Shown here: one piece after another, positions 35,116 to 46,379 of the stretch
Layout of the letters: every line of letters starts with the position of its first letter
How positions within the stretch are numbered: the first letter of the stretch is position 1
Assembly: GCA_034620365.1 (NCBI GenBank)
Contig: JAQGEQ010000162.1
Coordinates: 186,001 to 250,000, forward strand
Direction: 5' to 3'
Length of the DNA: 64,000 nt
Source: Pegea sp. RAD2-039
Lineage: Eukaryota > Chordata > Thaliacea > Salpida > Salpidae
Made by a program: the position numbers and the translations under genes
Notes under the pieces: generated by a model
Told to the model about the DNA's origin: nothing
Database searches by the model: none
The model's input: the letters and a program-made list of their open reading frames with translations, nothing else

Positions 35116-35257
35116 AATGGTCAACATCATTAGTCGAAAAAAGTCTTTTCAAACTTCTCTATCTTCCATCTTGAAAAGTTTTGTACATTTGACAAATATT
35201 GATTTAATCTCAGAAGTTGTGTTTTGTAACTCACAATTGTTCATTGAGAATGCATAA
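34931..35257 (+). pseudogene. Chimeric alpha/gamma open frame of 108 codons
   Basis: The first part (FTKTVSYFVPEITKCF, GLMKHMMFMTSAIKKKL, EEFYINN) is the alpha-block frame. After MGLEEKQMV it passes at 'caacatcattagtcg' into the gamma-block segment SFQTSLSSILKSF, LISEVVFCNSQLF, IENA-stop. The junction lies in a short 'catca' identity, so the frame was made by deletion or recombination between blocks. Not an intact ancestral gene; no family recognised. Confidence 0.35.
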
Positions 35258-35784
35258 AAGAAAGATCAAAATTTTGGTTTGAATGACTTTGATATAAATT
35301 ATTTTCATTAATTATCTGTCATTCTTTTAACTAGATGATTACAGTTTCTTTTTAAACTTTCCATCATCATCATCATCTAATTTCCAAACACATTCAACTT
35401 GATTGTATTGCTCTTATTATTGATTCTTTAAGTTAACTATTTAATGCAGTCTATTTGCTCAAAAAGTTTGCTTCTCTAAAATACATCTTTAAATTCCTTG
35501 TTTTACAAATCCTTGTTCACTGTACAATTCTCTATTTAATTTCTAACACTGATTTTGTCAAAAAGCATAAATTAAATTTTTGTCATATATATTTCCATAT
35601 TTGGATAAATATGGAAAACTTGTTACATTTTTTAAACTAACAGAAATGGACCCTGAAAATATTTATTTATCTTTTCAAAATGGAAAATTGCTTTTTGCAT
35701 TTTTTCAAAAGTCTGAAATTACAAAGGTAAAATATGCAAAAATTAATAGATAATTTTTAAATAAATTATTTAAAAATTGAAAAA

Positions 35785-36054
35785 GAAATGGGTCCAATCT
35801 TATTGGTTAGGCTGTGACACTTGTACTGATGGGGATATAGAATGTAAGAGACCCCTGTCGAAGCATCACAATGCAGAGAACTAACTGAGGATATTTGAGA
35901 ATCTAGCAAGCTAGATAGAACTATAGAGAATTATCATAAAGCTGCAAGAATACTCGACCACCATACAGTGCACACAGCTTCTAACCTCATACCGTCCACC
36001 ATCTCAAGCCTCCTAGCAACTGGATTACAAGCGCACGCCACAACGCCCGGCGAA
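35785..36054 (-). ncRNA. 7SL/Alu-domain-like RNA gene, type 1, copy B
   Basis: Very close to the copy at 12971-13238 across ends and middle. Starts GCCGGGCG at 36051 and ends TTTCTTTTT at about 35781. The intact promoter is at 36101-36115. Confidence 0.75.
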
Positions 36055-36100
36055 GGAAGTTTATAATATTAAAATTTAAACTTTGTTTTTGATGATTATT

Positions 36101-36115
36101 TTTCTGCTTAAACAT
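36101..36115 (-). promoter_or_regulatory. PSE-like element of type 1 RNA gene, copy B
   Basis: ATGTTTAAGCAGAAA at -64 to -50 from the GCCGGG start (36051), same spacing as in all full-length copies. Confidence 0.6.
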
Positions 36116-36984
36116 TATGTTTCAAATTTTTTAGCCTATCTTTTAAGAAAACACTTTTAAAAATAATTTTTATTCATAATTGTTTATTATTAAAAATATT
36201 TAACTAAACTTTGTATTTTAAGTTAATTGAAGTCAAGCAACTATTATTAAGTTTGTAAAAATTTTTTAACTTTAAATTTTACCACAAAAATCTTAAACCT
36301 TTTTATCAACCTTTTAAAATTTCAGCATTTAAGGTGCATTGGTAAATACAAGTTTAATTACTGAATTTGGCAACAATTTTTTAATTAAAATCTAATTAAA
36401 TTTATCAAAAAGTTGATTTGATCTGTTTTATCAAAGCTGATAATTTATCTAACTCTTGTTTATCAACTAATTTCACCTTTTAGTTCATTTCACTGAGCAA
36501 TCAGTAATCATAATCTAGTTTCATTAGATGCATTTTTTTATGGAATTGTCCCCTTAACTAGCTTCACTGAAAAATACTAGAGAGTACTTATTACAAAGTA
36601 AACTCTAATTTGATTCAACTATTTGTTTTATTTAGAATTTTCTCATTCATCTGATTCTACGATCGTATACAACGAAAAAATCTATACAAGAAAATAATTT
36701 CAATATCAATTACTAAAAATCATTCAACCTAATAGAATTGATAAAGTGAAGTTAGTTTGCCTACATTTTGAATATGCCTTTTGTGTTAAATTAAATGTAA
36801 GACTATTTTGTTGACTGAAAAGTTTATAAAAATAATTATAGCAACTTGATTCTATTAATTAAAAAGTTTTATTATTAAACAATTAGTATTTGTAATGTTG
36901 TAGAAATATTTTTTCACTAATTTTCTACCGTTTGCCTTTGATCGATCATCCACATTGTTAACCTTGCATTTAAGAGCTTTCTTA

Positions 36985-39900
36985 GAAGTTTGATCAAATG
37001 AAAGTAATAATTAAAATATTTAATCTGATCCTAAAAGCATTCACACCAAGATACTATAATGGCTTAGTTTTAAAAAGAATTCTGTAAGATCAGTTAGATT
37101 AACACAATTACATAAGTTCTTCATCTACATTCAAAAATTCAAGTAAAAAGATAAAACTTTAATAACAATAGTTTGAAAAGAGTGTAAAATGACTGCCTAA
37201 GAGCAAATGATATAATAATTTCATGTCTTAGAATTATAGCATTTCTTAGATTGCACAACAGTAATTTACATTCATCAAGAAAGTTTGCACAATTTTTAAT
37301 TTAACTAAATAATAGCTAGTTTATATAGTTTTATGGCTATTAATCTACTTTAGATAAAATTGAAAGATTGCAGACAGGGATAGAACATTTTTATTTTCAA
37401 GCCGTCTTCTTAAAAACTTAGTTTAATTTGCAAATTAAAGCATAATCTTTCTCTAATCATATTTCATATTTTTTAATAAAATTTTTATTGTCTTCATTTT
37501 TAAAATATATGCGAGGAACTGGTTTTTTCATTTGTTTTAATACTTTTACTATTAAAATTACTCTTTTAAAACATAAAACTGAAACACTAATGATTTTGAA
37601 AAAATTTGCGATAAATGACCGTAAAATATTCTTAAACTAAGATTTCAAATAGTTCTTAAAACTATCAACAGATTCCATTATCAACCAAATTCACATTTTG
37701 GTTAAGTGGCTCCTCTGCCTTCTAAGATTTATACACTTTAACATTTTAATAAGATAAGGAAGTGATTTAGAGTCAATGGATTTTTGACAAATTGAATAGA
37801 GAACCATGAGACAGTTGTTATGTTTAGATACGCTAACAGTTGTATGCTAGTTGATCATGTGATCAGCTAATGTTGTGTTTATAGCTGCAAGATTTTTATC
37901 AGTAGCATAGTAAGCTGATGATTTCTATAGCGCCTCTACTGGTTACTAATGTTTTGGTCGCTATGCTTCGTAGCTTACAAATGATTTCTGTGTCACGTGC
38001 TTAACACTTGTTTACAAAAACAGCTTCATATGTTGTGCCTGAAATAACCAAGTGTCTTACAAGATTTTGTTGCCATCGAAGCAGCGTTTTCGGGTTGATG
38101 AAACATCTGATGTTGATGACATCAGCAATTAAGCCACTATTAGAAAAAAGCTTAGAGAAGAGTTTTACATCAACAATGTACTGGGACTAGAAGAAACACT
38201 AATGGTATCACTAGTGGAGAGTGCTAGAACTTGTTGTAGAATATTTTAAAAGTCTTCAGTTGTTGTAGAGATGTTAACTTCCAATTTTAATTCAGAAACT
38301 ATTAAAAAAAATTTTTAATTACTCATTTAGAGGTTTAGAAATTAAGAAACTAAATCACAAAACATAAAACCATATCTGTTACTGAATCAGAATACAGTTG
38401 TATATTTTTAAATGTTTATGAAAATGTAGTTTTATATAAACCTAAATATTGTAGTTGAAGATTTACTCAAAATAATTGTCCTGTTGGTTTTGATTAAGAA
38501 TAACAGAAACAATTTAAAGGCCTTTGCGGCAGTTTATGTTTAAAAGAACTTGATCTATTAAAAAGAGAGAAAGCAATTTATTTTGTAGTAAGCAAATCAG
38601 TTAGCAATTACAGAAAAGTTTGATTATAGAAAAAATTTGGAAATTTTGAATTTTTATACTTGCTTATAGTTAACTTCAGCAAAGCAACTGACAAAAAGAT
38701 AACTTACAACAAAGAATGGTGCTCCGGTTGTCATTTTAGGGAAATAAACTCTTAAAACTCTCATAGGTCTTATCAAAAATAGTTCATTAAAAACCTCAAA
38801 AAAAGATAAAATACCCTCACTATCCAAGTCTAATATACCAATCTTACAAACAATTTGATTATTTTAACAAGTAGCACCGACTAGAAGATTTTGCATGATA
38901 ATAACATTAAGTATCTATCCACCGACTTGGAATCCAAAGTAAGACTCTCTCGTATGGCTTACAAGCAACAAATGCAAAAATATATTTAAAGTTAGTTGAT
39001 AAAATCTTTGAAAACTTATCAAAGATGATCTTACAAATATTTGAAAGAATAAAGATAAAGATAATTATTTCAAAAGCTTCATCTCACCAACAAGTCTTTA
39101 TGAAACGACTTCACGAGAAACGCTGACAAAAAATTCAAAAACACAAAATTGATCATGATATGATTTTATTAAACTTTTACGTCAATATAGAAGAATTGAA
39201 ACAGAAAATCGAGTTGAGAATAAAGTTGTCTTATAATTAAGATAAAAACTTCCCAATTAGTATTTGCTTTCTCGTTTTTGTTATCAAAGCCTTCGTTGTA
39301 GATTTACAAAACATTGTTGCACCTAAAAATTAGTAGATGACATCAACATACTTTTGATTCTACAAATCTTGTTTTATAAAAGATACACAAAAGTTGTAAA
39401 AAAATATTTTTGATTAAAAATAATCTGTAAAACTTTAGACTACTTCTACACTGATTATTTTTAATCATTATTTTAAATGAGATAAAACAAACCGAATGAG
39501 AGTTTCTCCTAGTAATTCAGTTCTTACATCAGCAACATACTCTTCAGTATTAACAGATTCTGTTGAATTCTGAGCCTTCATTTTATTATAGTTTGTTTAA
39601 GCCATTGCAATATTCGAGACACGTTTTTCCCTGTGATTACTCACAAATTGTTAATTTAAATTCAATTAGATGTAAAGGAAAAAATATTTATATGCAACCA
39701 CAAGGTCGAAGATAAATGTAGGCAATGGAATGCTATAAAGATGAAATTGTCGATTTTAATAGACATGTTTGTGATTATATCATCTGATTCAACAAACTCA
39801 CATCTGGCCGTAATGTGATTGAGATTTGATGATCGTGGAATTATTATTTATCTTGCTGTTTTCTTGCTTCACCTGCAGAATCGGTTTGTTTTGGCTCATG

Positions 39901-40460
39901 AAAGATGTTGATTGTCTTCAAACTTCACGTTTGTCTGTAAGAAAAAAACTGTTTGTTAAACTGTTTGTAAACAAATTTTTGTTTGTGTATTCAAAAGTTG
40001 ATAAGTATTTACAAATTTTCTTTTTAAAAATTTAATTTATTAATTTAAATGTATTCTTTTTAAATTTGACTAACATATCCAGTAATCTTGAAAGCTTATC
40101 AGTTGGGTAACTTAAAATTTTAATAAAAAGTATTGAAAAAGTTTGAACATGGAGCTGATGATATAAATAGTCGAAATGGTGATGTTGTTTTTACTAATTG
40201 CATTTATCTTAGTTTAAAACTGACCAGCAACATCAAAATTCGAATATTATGAGAAGAATTTGGATTCATCTATTGTTCAATTACTATCACATCGAAGTAA
40301 GAGCAAGTTCTCCTGCTATTATTTTCTGTATAAATTTAAAAATGTTGAATTCTATGAAGAAAAACAATCAATAAAATCAATCACTAGAAAGTGCTATAGT
40401 AACAAATTACCTGACAAAATTTGCATGGAGACATTTGTAGTATACAACTTCCTATAAGTG
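36985..40460. repeat. Alpha block copy 4 running into a beta remnant
   Basis: Begins at a junction where 'tcttagaagtt' of the candidate exon joins 'tgatcaaatgaaagtaat', so the Cys exon is deleted. Continues through all later alpha landmarks: 37375, 37620, 37855, 38520, 38930. After 39835 it contains the 'cggtttgttttggctcatg' motif (39882) and a diverged beta end with the 'actgaccagcaacatc' motif (40220). Single-copy sequence starts at about 40460. Confidence 0.7.
38008..38190 (+). pseudogene. FTKTVSYF-type frame, frameshifted copy
   Basis: Begins FTKTASYVVPEITKCL and keeps GLMKHLMLMTSAIK. An 8-base insertion after SAIK shifts the frame, giving an unrelated end and an early stop. It is the same element as 48397-48717. 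Confidence 0.35.
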
Positions 40461-41531
40461 TCTTCCTTTAAATCAAAGACTGTCATTATAAAAATTTTCA
40501 TCTGGTTGTTTAGTAACAAGCTTATCGTTTAATTTTATGAATTTATTCTAAAATGACTGATTACAAATATTTAAACAAGTACTATTAGGATTGATTTAAA
40601 ATATAGTTAGAAAAGTTAAAGTAATAAGATAGTATATGGTTTTCAAATAATTTAGACTTTGTACTTTTCGTTTGTTTTGATATGTTTGCTTATTAGAATA
40701 AAAATTAGTTATAGGAAACACTGTAATGTTAATATTTAAAAAAAAGATTTTTAAAATGAAAAGATTTGACAACCTGAAAGAAGTTAGCTCATTTTTTTAT
40801 CGTTTAAAAGATCTTTATCAGTATGTCGAGTTTTTCAAATTCGAGTTTGCAGTTTCATTTCATGAAACTGCTGGAAAATAAACTGGAAAAATTTATGAAA
40901 TAGTTTTTTATTGATATGTTTGCTTTTGCTTCTATAAGAATAAACAAAACTTTATTAAACTAGTTTTAAAGTTTATTTTAAATTGTTTATTTATTTTAAA
41001 CTGAGTGTTTGTAATGTATGTTTTAAGTTATCGTGTAAGTAGTTAAAAAAATTAATTGAAGTTATTTTAATAAATCATTTTTCGATTTTTTCGAACTTTA
41101 TATCGTTTTAAGCTTTATTGTAGCTATTACTAACTAGTTTTGAGTGTAACATTAAAATAAATAATTTTTTGAAATAAATATAAATACTTTTTATCATAAC
41201 TTAAGTACGTTTTTTAATTAATTTTTATTGAAGTTAATACAAACTTACTAAAAAATTTATAACTGTTTACTTTATATTTAACTTAAATAAAATATTAATC
41301 TAAAATAATGTTGTAAATTTTTGAGACAATATTGCATGTACTCTGAGTTGATAGTAAATGGAAAGAACTTTTCTTCAAATGATAGATTACAAAGTTGATA
41401 AAATTACTGAGAGAAATTTAGGCGATTCAAAAAAATTTTCTCACAGTTTTTTCTCGTTAGCTGTCAGGTTGATAAATTTGAATAATTTTTTTGAGAAAAT
41501 TTTTATCATTTAAATCAATCGAATTTCTTCA
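40460..41531. other. AT-rich single-copy interval, no feature seen
   Basis: No match to the repeat blocks and no long open frame. It is the 5' flank of the small gene at 41532. Confidence 0.5.
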
Positions 41532-42483
41532 ATGACTAAAATCACCCAAGATGAATTCTATCTGCTTTGTGCTCCTCGTCGGGGTAGAAGAAATGCCGTG
41601 ATTCCTTCAGAAGAAGAAGAGAATGTAATTCGTTTATAAATGATATTTTGTGACAATTATTATAAACTACAATGGAATATTTTGCTATGTTGTATTTTAT
41701 TAAACATTTGTCTAAATGGTATAAAACAAAAAGTAGTTTATAATTTTACATTATTACAATTTTGATTTAGAATAAAATGAAAAAATGATCAAATGTAATT
41801 TGTTTGTTAATATACGAAAAGAATTTTAAAGAATAAGTTAGTATTAGGAAGCTAAAATATTTATTCAATTTTACTATTTGCTGCCGTTTAGACTTTAAAA
41901 CTAAGCTGTTTGTTGTTTTACTATAAAAAAATAAGTTAAAAATAAACTTAGAAACTTAATTTTTGGATAAAATCTATAATAATCACTAGATTGGTTCGAT
42001 AAGCTTGGATGAGTTAAAATGCAATTTATTATCTCGTAGAAATTCAGATATACAAACGAGAGAAAACAACTCTCTTATCTATTCAAGAGTGATAATTGAA
42101 ATTTAATCTTGAAATCTTTTTACAGTTTTTCTTAGAATTTGACATTTTAAGATATTTTATTTTCTATGCAAGCTCAATTATTACAAACTGACTTTTCTTT
42201 ACTAAAATGTTTCGATTGTAGTTTTACTTCAAATTAAATATCTAAAATCAATAATTTTATTTCAGAAGATTCAACAGCTTCTGCTGAAGCTTGATAAATT
42301 CAATCTTGAAACCACACAGGAGGAGAAAATCACTTCAATGAATAATGACAAGCCCAAAGCAAAGTGAATAATTTTCAAAACTAATTTTTGAATTGATTAT
42401 CATTTTATTTAATTTCCAGAAAAAGAAAAACTGAAGTTCATCAAAAGGTTTCCAGTTTGCCATCATCATTTTCATCAAAATAG
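41532..42483 (+). CDS. Small three-exon gene, 84 aa, basic C-terminus, unknown
   Basis: Exons 41532-41624, 42266-42363 and 42420-42483 are joined by GTAATT...TTTCAG (641 bp) and GTGAAT...TTCCAG (56 bp) introns. Phases fit (0, then 2+1) and the frame closes at TAG. ATG 41532 is the first after an in-frame TAA. The protein begins MTKITQDEFYLLCAPRRGRR, has an acidic SEEEEN stretch, a Leu/Lys-rich helix-like part (KIQQLLLKLDKF), and a basic KAKKRKTE segment that could be a nuclear localisation signal, then a Ser-rich end. It lies in single-copy DNA and its base use is less AT-rich than its surroundings. Another exon could hide in the long first intron. No family recognised. Confidence 0.6.
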
Positions 42484-43560
42484 TTTAATGTAAGTAATTA
42501 ACCAATTTTTAGAAATGTAAAATAAATAAATAAATAATCTAAAAAAAGTAGTTATGTAGTTGAAAAAATTATTAGAATTTTGAGAATATTTTGAAGGTTG
42601 TTAATATATTTGGTTGTCTTTCTAAAAGTCTGAAATAAAATCTAACAAAAAATTTGTAGACAAAAAGATTGAAGGATTAATTTAAGATAAGGTCTGATTA
42701 TATGACGCTGAGTGACGTCAGCAAATCTTTCTGACATTTCCATATTGTTGGTTTTTATTACAATATTGCATTTAGATAAATTGTTTAAGAAATATTAAAA
42801 TCAATTTTTATTTCTCAGAAAGTTCCTTCAAACTTTGTTAACAACTTACTTTGACAGATTAATTAGACGACAAAATCTCTCAAATGAAAATTTTCTATTC
42901 TGGAAAACTTCACAATATTAGTTGATTTGTTTTTAGAAAATCTTTTAACAAATTGATTAAGCAACCAGAAGTGTTACAAAATAATTCTTTAAAAAAAAGT
43001 AATATTTTCTACTTGTGTTTAGATATTTTCAGAAGTATTTTGATATGATGTTTTTATAAAGCTATACTAAAGTAATTTAAAAATAGTTTGCAATAAAAGT
43101 TTCTTTTTTGAGATAAAATTATTCCTTTTGATTGACAATTCTTTCGTTTTGTATATTCGGCTTTATGTTAGGTTTTTGTATTAACTTTTTTATATTATTT
43201 TTATGGGAAATTTTTAGATTTCAAATAAACAAAACTAATTTATTTTTTATTGTTTTATGTTTATCTATGTAGTTAGATTACAATTACTTTAGGTATACAG
43301 TAGTTGATGTAGCATGAAAGTTATTTAGTTGATTAAGTAGATTACCTGTTTGTAAATTTATTTATTGAACTCATGGCCGCGGTTGATAATTTCAATAACT
43401 CGTATGCCGGAAAAACCAAAATTTTACGACAATTTGACAACATTCAATTTGAGATTGAATTTTCGACAATCAAAATTTGTATTAAGCTGCTAGTATAAAA
43501 AGCAAGAACTTCTTAATCTTTATTGTAAAGCAAATTGGCATAAAATTTATAAAAAAGAAA
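42484..43560. other. Single-copy AT-rich interval with a TGACGTCA site
   Basis: Contains a perfect TGACGTCA at 42713-42720 within GCTGAGTGACGTCAGCA, resembling CRE/Maf-type sites. The open frame at 43373-43498 is listed separately. Otherwise nothing is recognised. Confidence 0.4.
43373..43498 (+). CDS. Short ORF (41 codons) in a locally GC-richer patch
   Basis: ATGGCCGCGG opens a frame encoding MAAVDNFNNSYAGKTKIL, then RQFDNIQFEIEFSTIK and a stop. The start context (CTCATGGCC) and raised GC content stand out from the surroundings, so it might be a first exon or small gene. No splice structure or homology is evident. Confidence 0.2.
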   Translation: MAAVDNFNNSYAGKTKILRQFDNIQFEIEFSTIKICIKLLV

Positions 43561-43564
43561 GCAT

Positions 43565-43995
43565 AAAAGTTTACAGGTGCTTCAGAGAGATTTCTTGGTT
43601 GATCTACTTTCATATAGAAATTGTAATCGTTTTTTTTAGTTTCTTCATTTTGTAATAGAAATTAAATTTAAAAACCAAATTGATTGGTACTAATATATTA
43701 TTTGGAATCTATTATTAAATATTTTCTTTAAGAAAAAACGGATTGTTGGATGTCTGTATTTGATTGAAATCAGATAATAATCTTCATCGATAATTTTAAT
43801 ATGATCAGTTAACTTTAGATGGCAAATTAAATTTTAAATAAGACGAAAAGTAATATTTCTCTTCTATTCATTTTCTTTTCTATTCTATTTATTTTTATTA
43901 TATTCTATTTCTATTATTTTCTATTTGATAATATCTAAGTTAATGGATCCATTCTTTTCTAGTTAGTTTTTAGTTAATTATTTTCTGAACATGTT
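43565..43995. repeat. Beta end fragment
   Basis: Matches 11590-11990, 31650-31975 and 56790-57180 ('aagaaaaaacggattgttgg' at 43732). It is followed by a pyrimidine-rich TTTCTATT-type tandem stretch (43858-43925) that is expanded only in this copy. Confidence 0.7.
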
Positions 43996-44505
43996 GATGT
44001 TTCAGTATTCTGCACTATGTTGGAAAACCTGCCTTTCTTCACAAGTATAAAGTTCCAAAAGGAGAAAACATCACTGTGAATCTTCATCATGTGATTTCTC
44101 AAATTATATTCAAAACTTTTGATTCAAATATTATTTGTTTTTTTAAATCTAAGATTAGTTTGAGCTTTTTGTTTTTACAAGTTATTCGTAAATAATTTTG
44201 GCAAACTTTCAAATTGATGTTGCGCAATGAATGCACCTACTTGTTTATTGATTTATTTGATGTATTCTTACATCATCAGCTGTAAAAATTCTTTTCAAAC
44301 TTCTCTATCTTCCATCTTAAAAAGTTTTGTAGATTTGACAATTTTTGATTTCATCTCAGAAGTTGTGTTTTGTAACTCACAATTGTTCATTGAGAATGCA
44401 TAAAAGAAAGATCAAAGTTTTTGTTTGAATAACTTTAATATAAATTATTCTCATTAATTATCTGTCATTCTTTTAACTACATGATTACAGTTTCTTTTTA
44501 AACTT

Positions 44506-44637
<132 letters not shown>

Positions 44638-45041
44638 CAAACACATTCAACATGATTGTATTGCTCTTATTATTGATTCTTTAGGTTAACTGTTTAATGC
44701 AGTCTATTTGCTCAAAAAGTTTGCTTCTCTAAATACATCTTTGAATTCCTTGTTTTCCAATTCCTTGTTCACTTTACAATTCTCTGTTTAGTTTCTAACA
44801 CTGATTTTGTCAAAAAACAGAAATTAAATTTTTGTCATATTTAGATAATTATGGAAAACTTGTTACATTTTTAAAACTAACAGAAATGGACCCTGAAAAT
44901 ATTTATTTATCTTTTCAAAATAGAAAATTGCTTTTTGCATTGTTTTTTTGCATTTTTTCAAAAGTCTGAAATTACAAAGGTAACAAATATTTGCAAAATT
45001 TAATAGATAATTTTTAAATAAACTATTTAAAAATTGAAAAA

Positions 45042-45319
45042 GAAATGGATCCAATCTTATTGATTAGGCTGTGACACTTCTACTGATGTACTGATGGGGA
45101 TATAGAATATAAAAGACCCCTGTCGAAGCATCACAATGCAGAGAACTAACTGAGGATATTTGAGGATCTAGCAAGCTAGATAGAACTATAGAGAATTATA
45201 ATAAAACTGCAAGAATACTCGACCACCATACAGTGCACACAGCTTCTAACCTCATACCGTCCACCATCTCAAGCCTCCTAGCAACTGGATTACAAGCGCA
45301 CGCCACAACGCCCGGCGAA
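45042..45319 (-). ncRNA. 7SL/Alu-domain-like RNA gene, type 1, copy C
   Basis: Full-length type 1 copy starting GCCGGGCG at 45316. One change in the 3' end (GGATCCATTTC instead of GGACCCATTTC) and a small insertion in the middle (TCAGTACATCAGT) mark it. The promoter is intact at 45366-45380. Confidence 0.72.
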
Positions 45320-45365
45320 GGAAGTTTATAAAATTAAAATTTAAACTTTGTTTTTGATGATTATT

Positions 45366-45380
45366 TTTCTGCTTAAACAT
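45366..45380 (-). promoter_or_regulatory. PSE-like element of type 1 RNA gene, copy C
   Basis: ATGTTTAAGCAGAAA at -64 to -50 from 45316, identical to copies A, B and D. Confidence 0.6.
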
Positions 45381-46379
45381 TATTTACCCAATGTTTTAGC
45401 CTATCTTTTAAGAAAACAATTTTAAAAACAATTTTTATTCATACTTGTTTATTACAAAAGAACATTTAACTAAACTTTGTATTTTAGGTTAATTGAAGTC
45501 AAGCAACTATTATTAAGCTTGTAAAGTTTTTTTAACTTTAATTTTTACCACAAAAATCTTAAGCCTTTTTATGAACCTTTTAATAATTCAGCATTTAACA
45601 TGCATTGTTAAATTCAATTTTAATTACTGAATTTAGCCTATAATTTTTAATTAAATTCTAATTATATTTATAATAAAGTTGATTTGCTCTGCTTTATTAA
45701 AGCTGATATTTTATGTAACTCTTGTTTATCAACTAATTCCACAATTTAGTTCATTTCTCTAAGCAATCAGTAATCACTTAACAATCTTTTGACCCAAAAT
45801 TCGTTTAGTATTCCTTTTGTTTAACTTATTCACTATTACTTACTCAATACAGCAATTTTTGTAAATTTTATTAAAAAGCTTGTTCCTTCTTTTACTAAAA
45901 ATTTGATAATTAAGTTAATTTGATTTTTACTTATGAATATTATTTACAGTTTAAACTAAAATTAAATTTAACTATTTCTTTCATTAGATGTATTTTTTTA
46001 TGGAAATGTCACCTTAACTAGCTTCACTGAAAAATACTAGAGAGCACTTATTACAAAGTAAACTCTAATTTGATTCAACTATTTGCTTTATTTAGAATAT
46101 TCTCATTCATCTGATTCTACGATCATACACAACGAAAAAATCTATAAAAGAAAATAATTTCAATATCAATTACTAAAAATCATTCAACCTAATAGACTTG
46201 ATAAAGTGAAGTTGGTTTGCCTACATTTTTAATATGCCTTCACTGTTAAAATAAATGTAAGACTATTTTTTGGTTGACTGAAAAGTTTATAAAAATGATT
46301 ATAGCAACTTGATTCTATTAATTAAAAAGTTTTATTATTAAACAATTAGTATTTGTAAAATTGTAGAAATATAATCTCA

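Larger units (their letters stand above)
35115..36980. repeat. Gamma block copy 2
   Basis: Lacks the first about 1.1 kb of gamma (joined to alpha at 35115). It contains the shortest microsatellite (five CAT units, 35362-35377), a full type 1 RNA gene, and the downstream part to 'cattcatctgattctacgat' (36645). It ends within the candidate exon region at 36980. Confidence 0.75.

Noticed and set aside
44004..44150. Possible cytochrome P450 piece (KYKVPKG..ITVNL)
   Set aside because: Only a short motif fits, the spacing to neighbouring P450 motifs is wrong, and the frame exists only because of an extra base absent from the sister copies.
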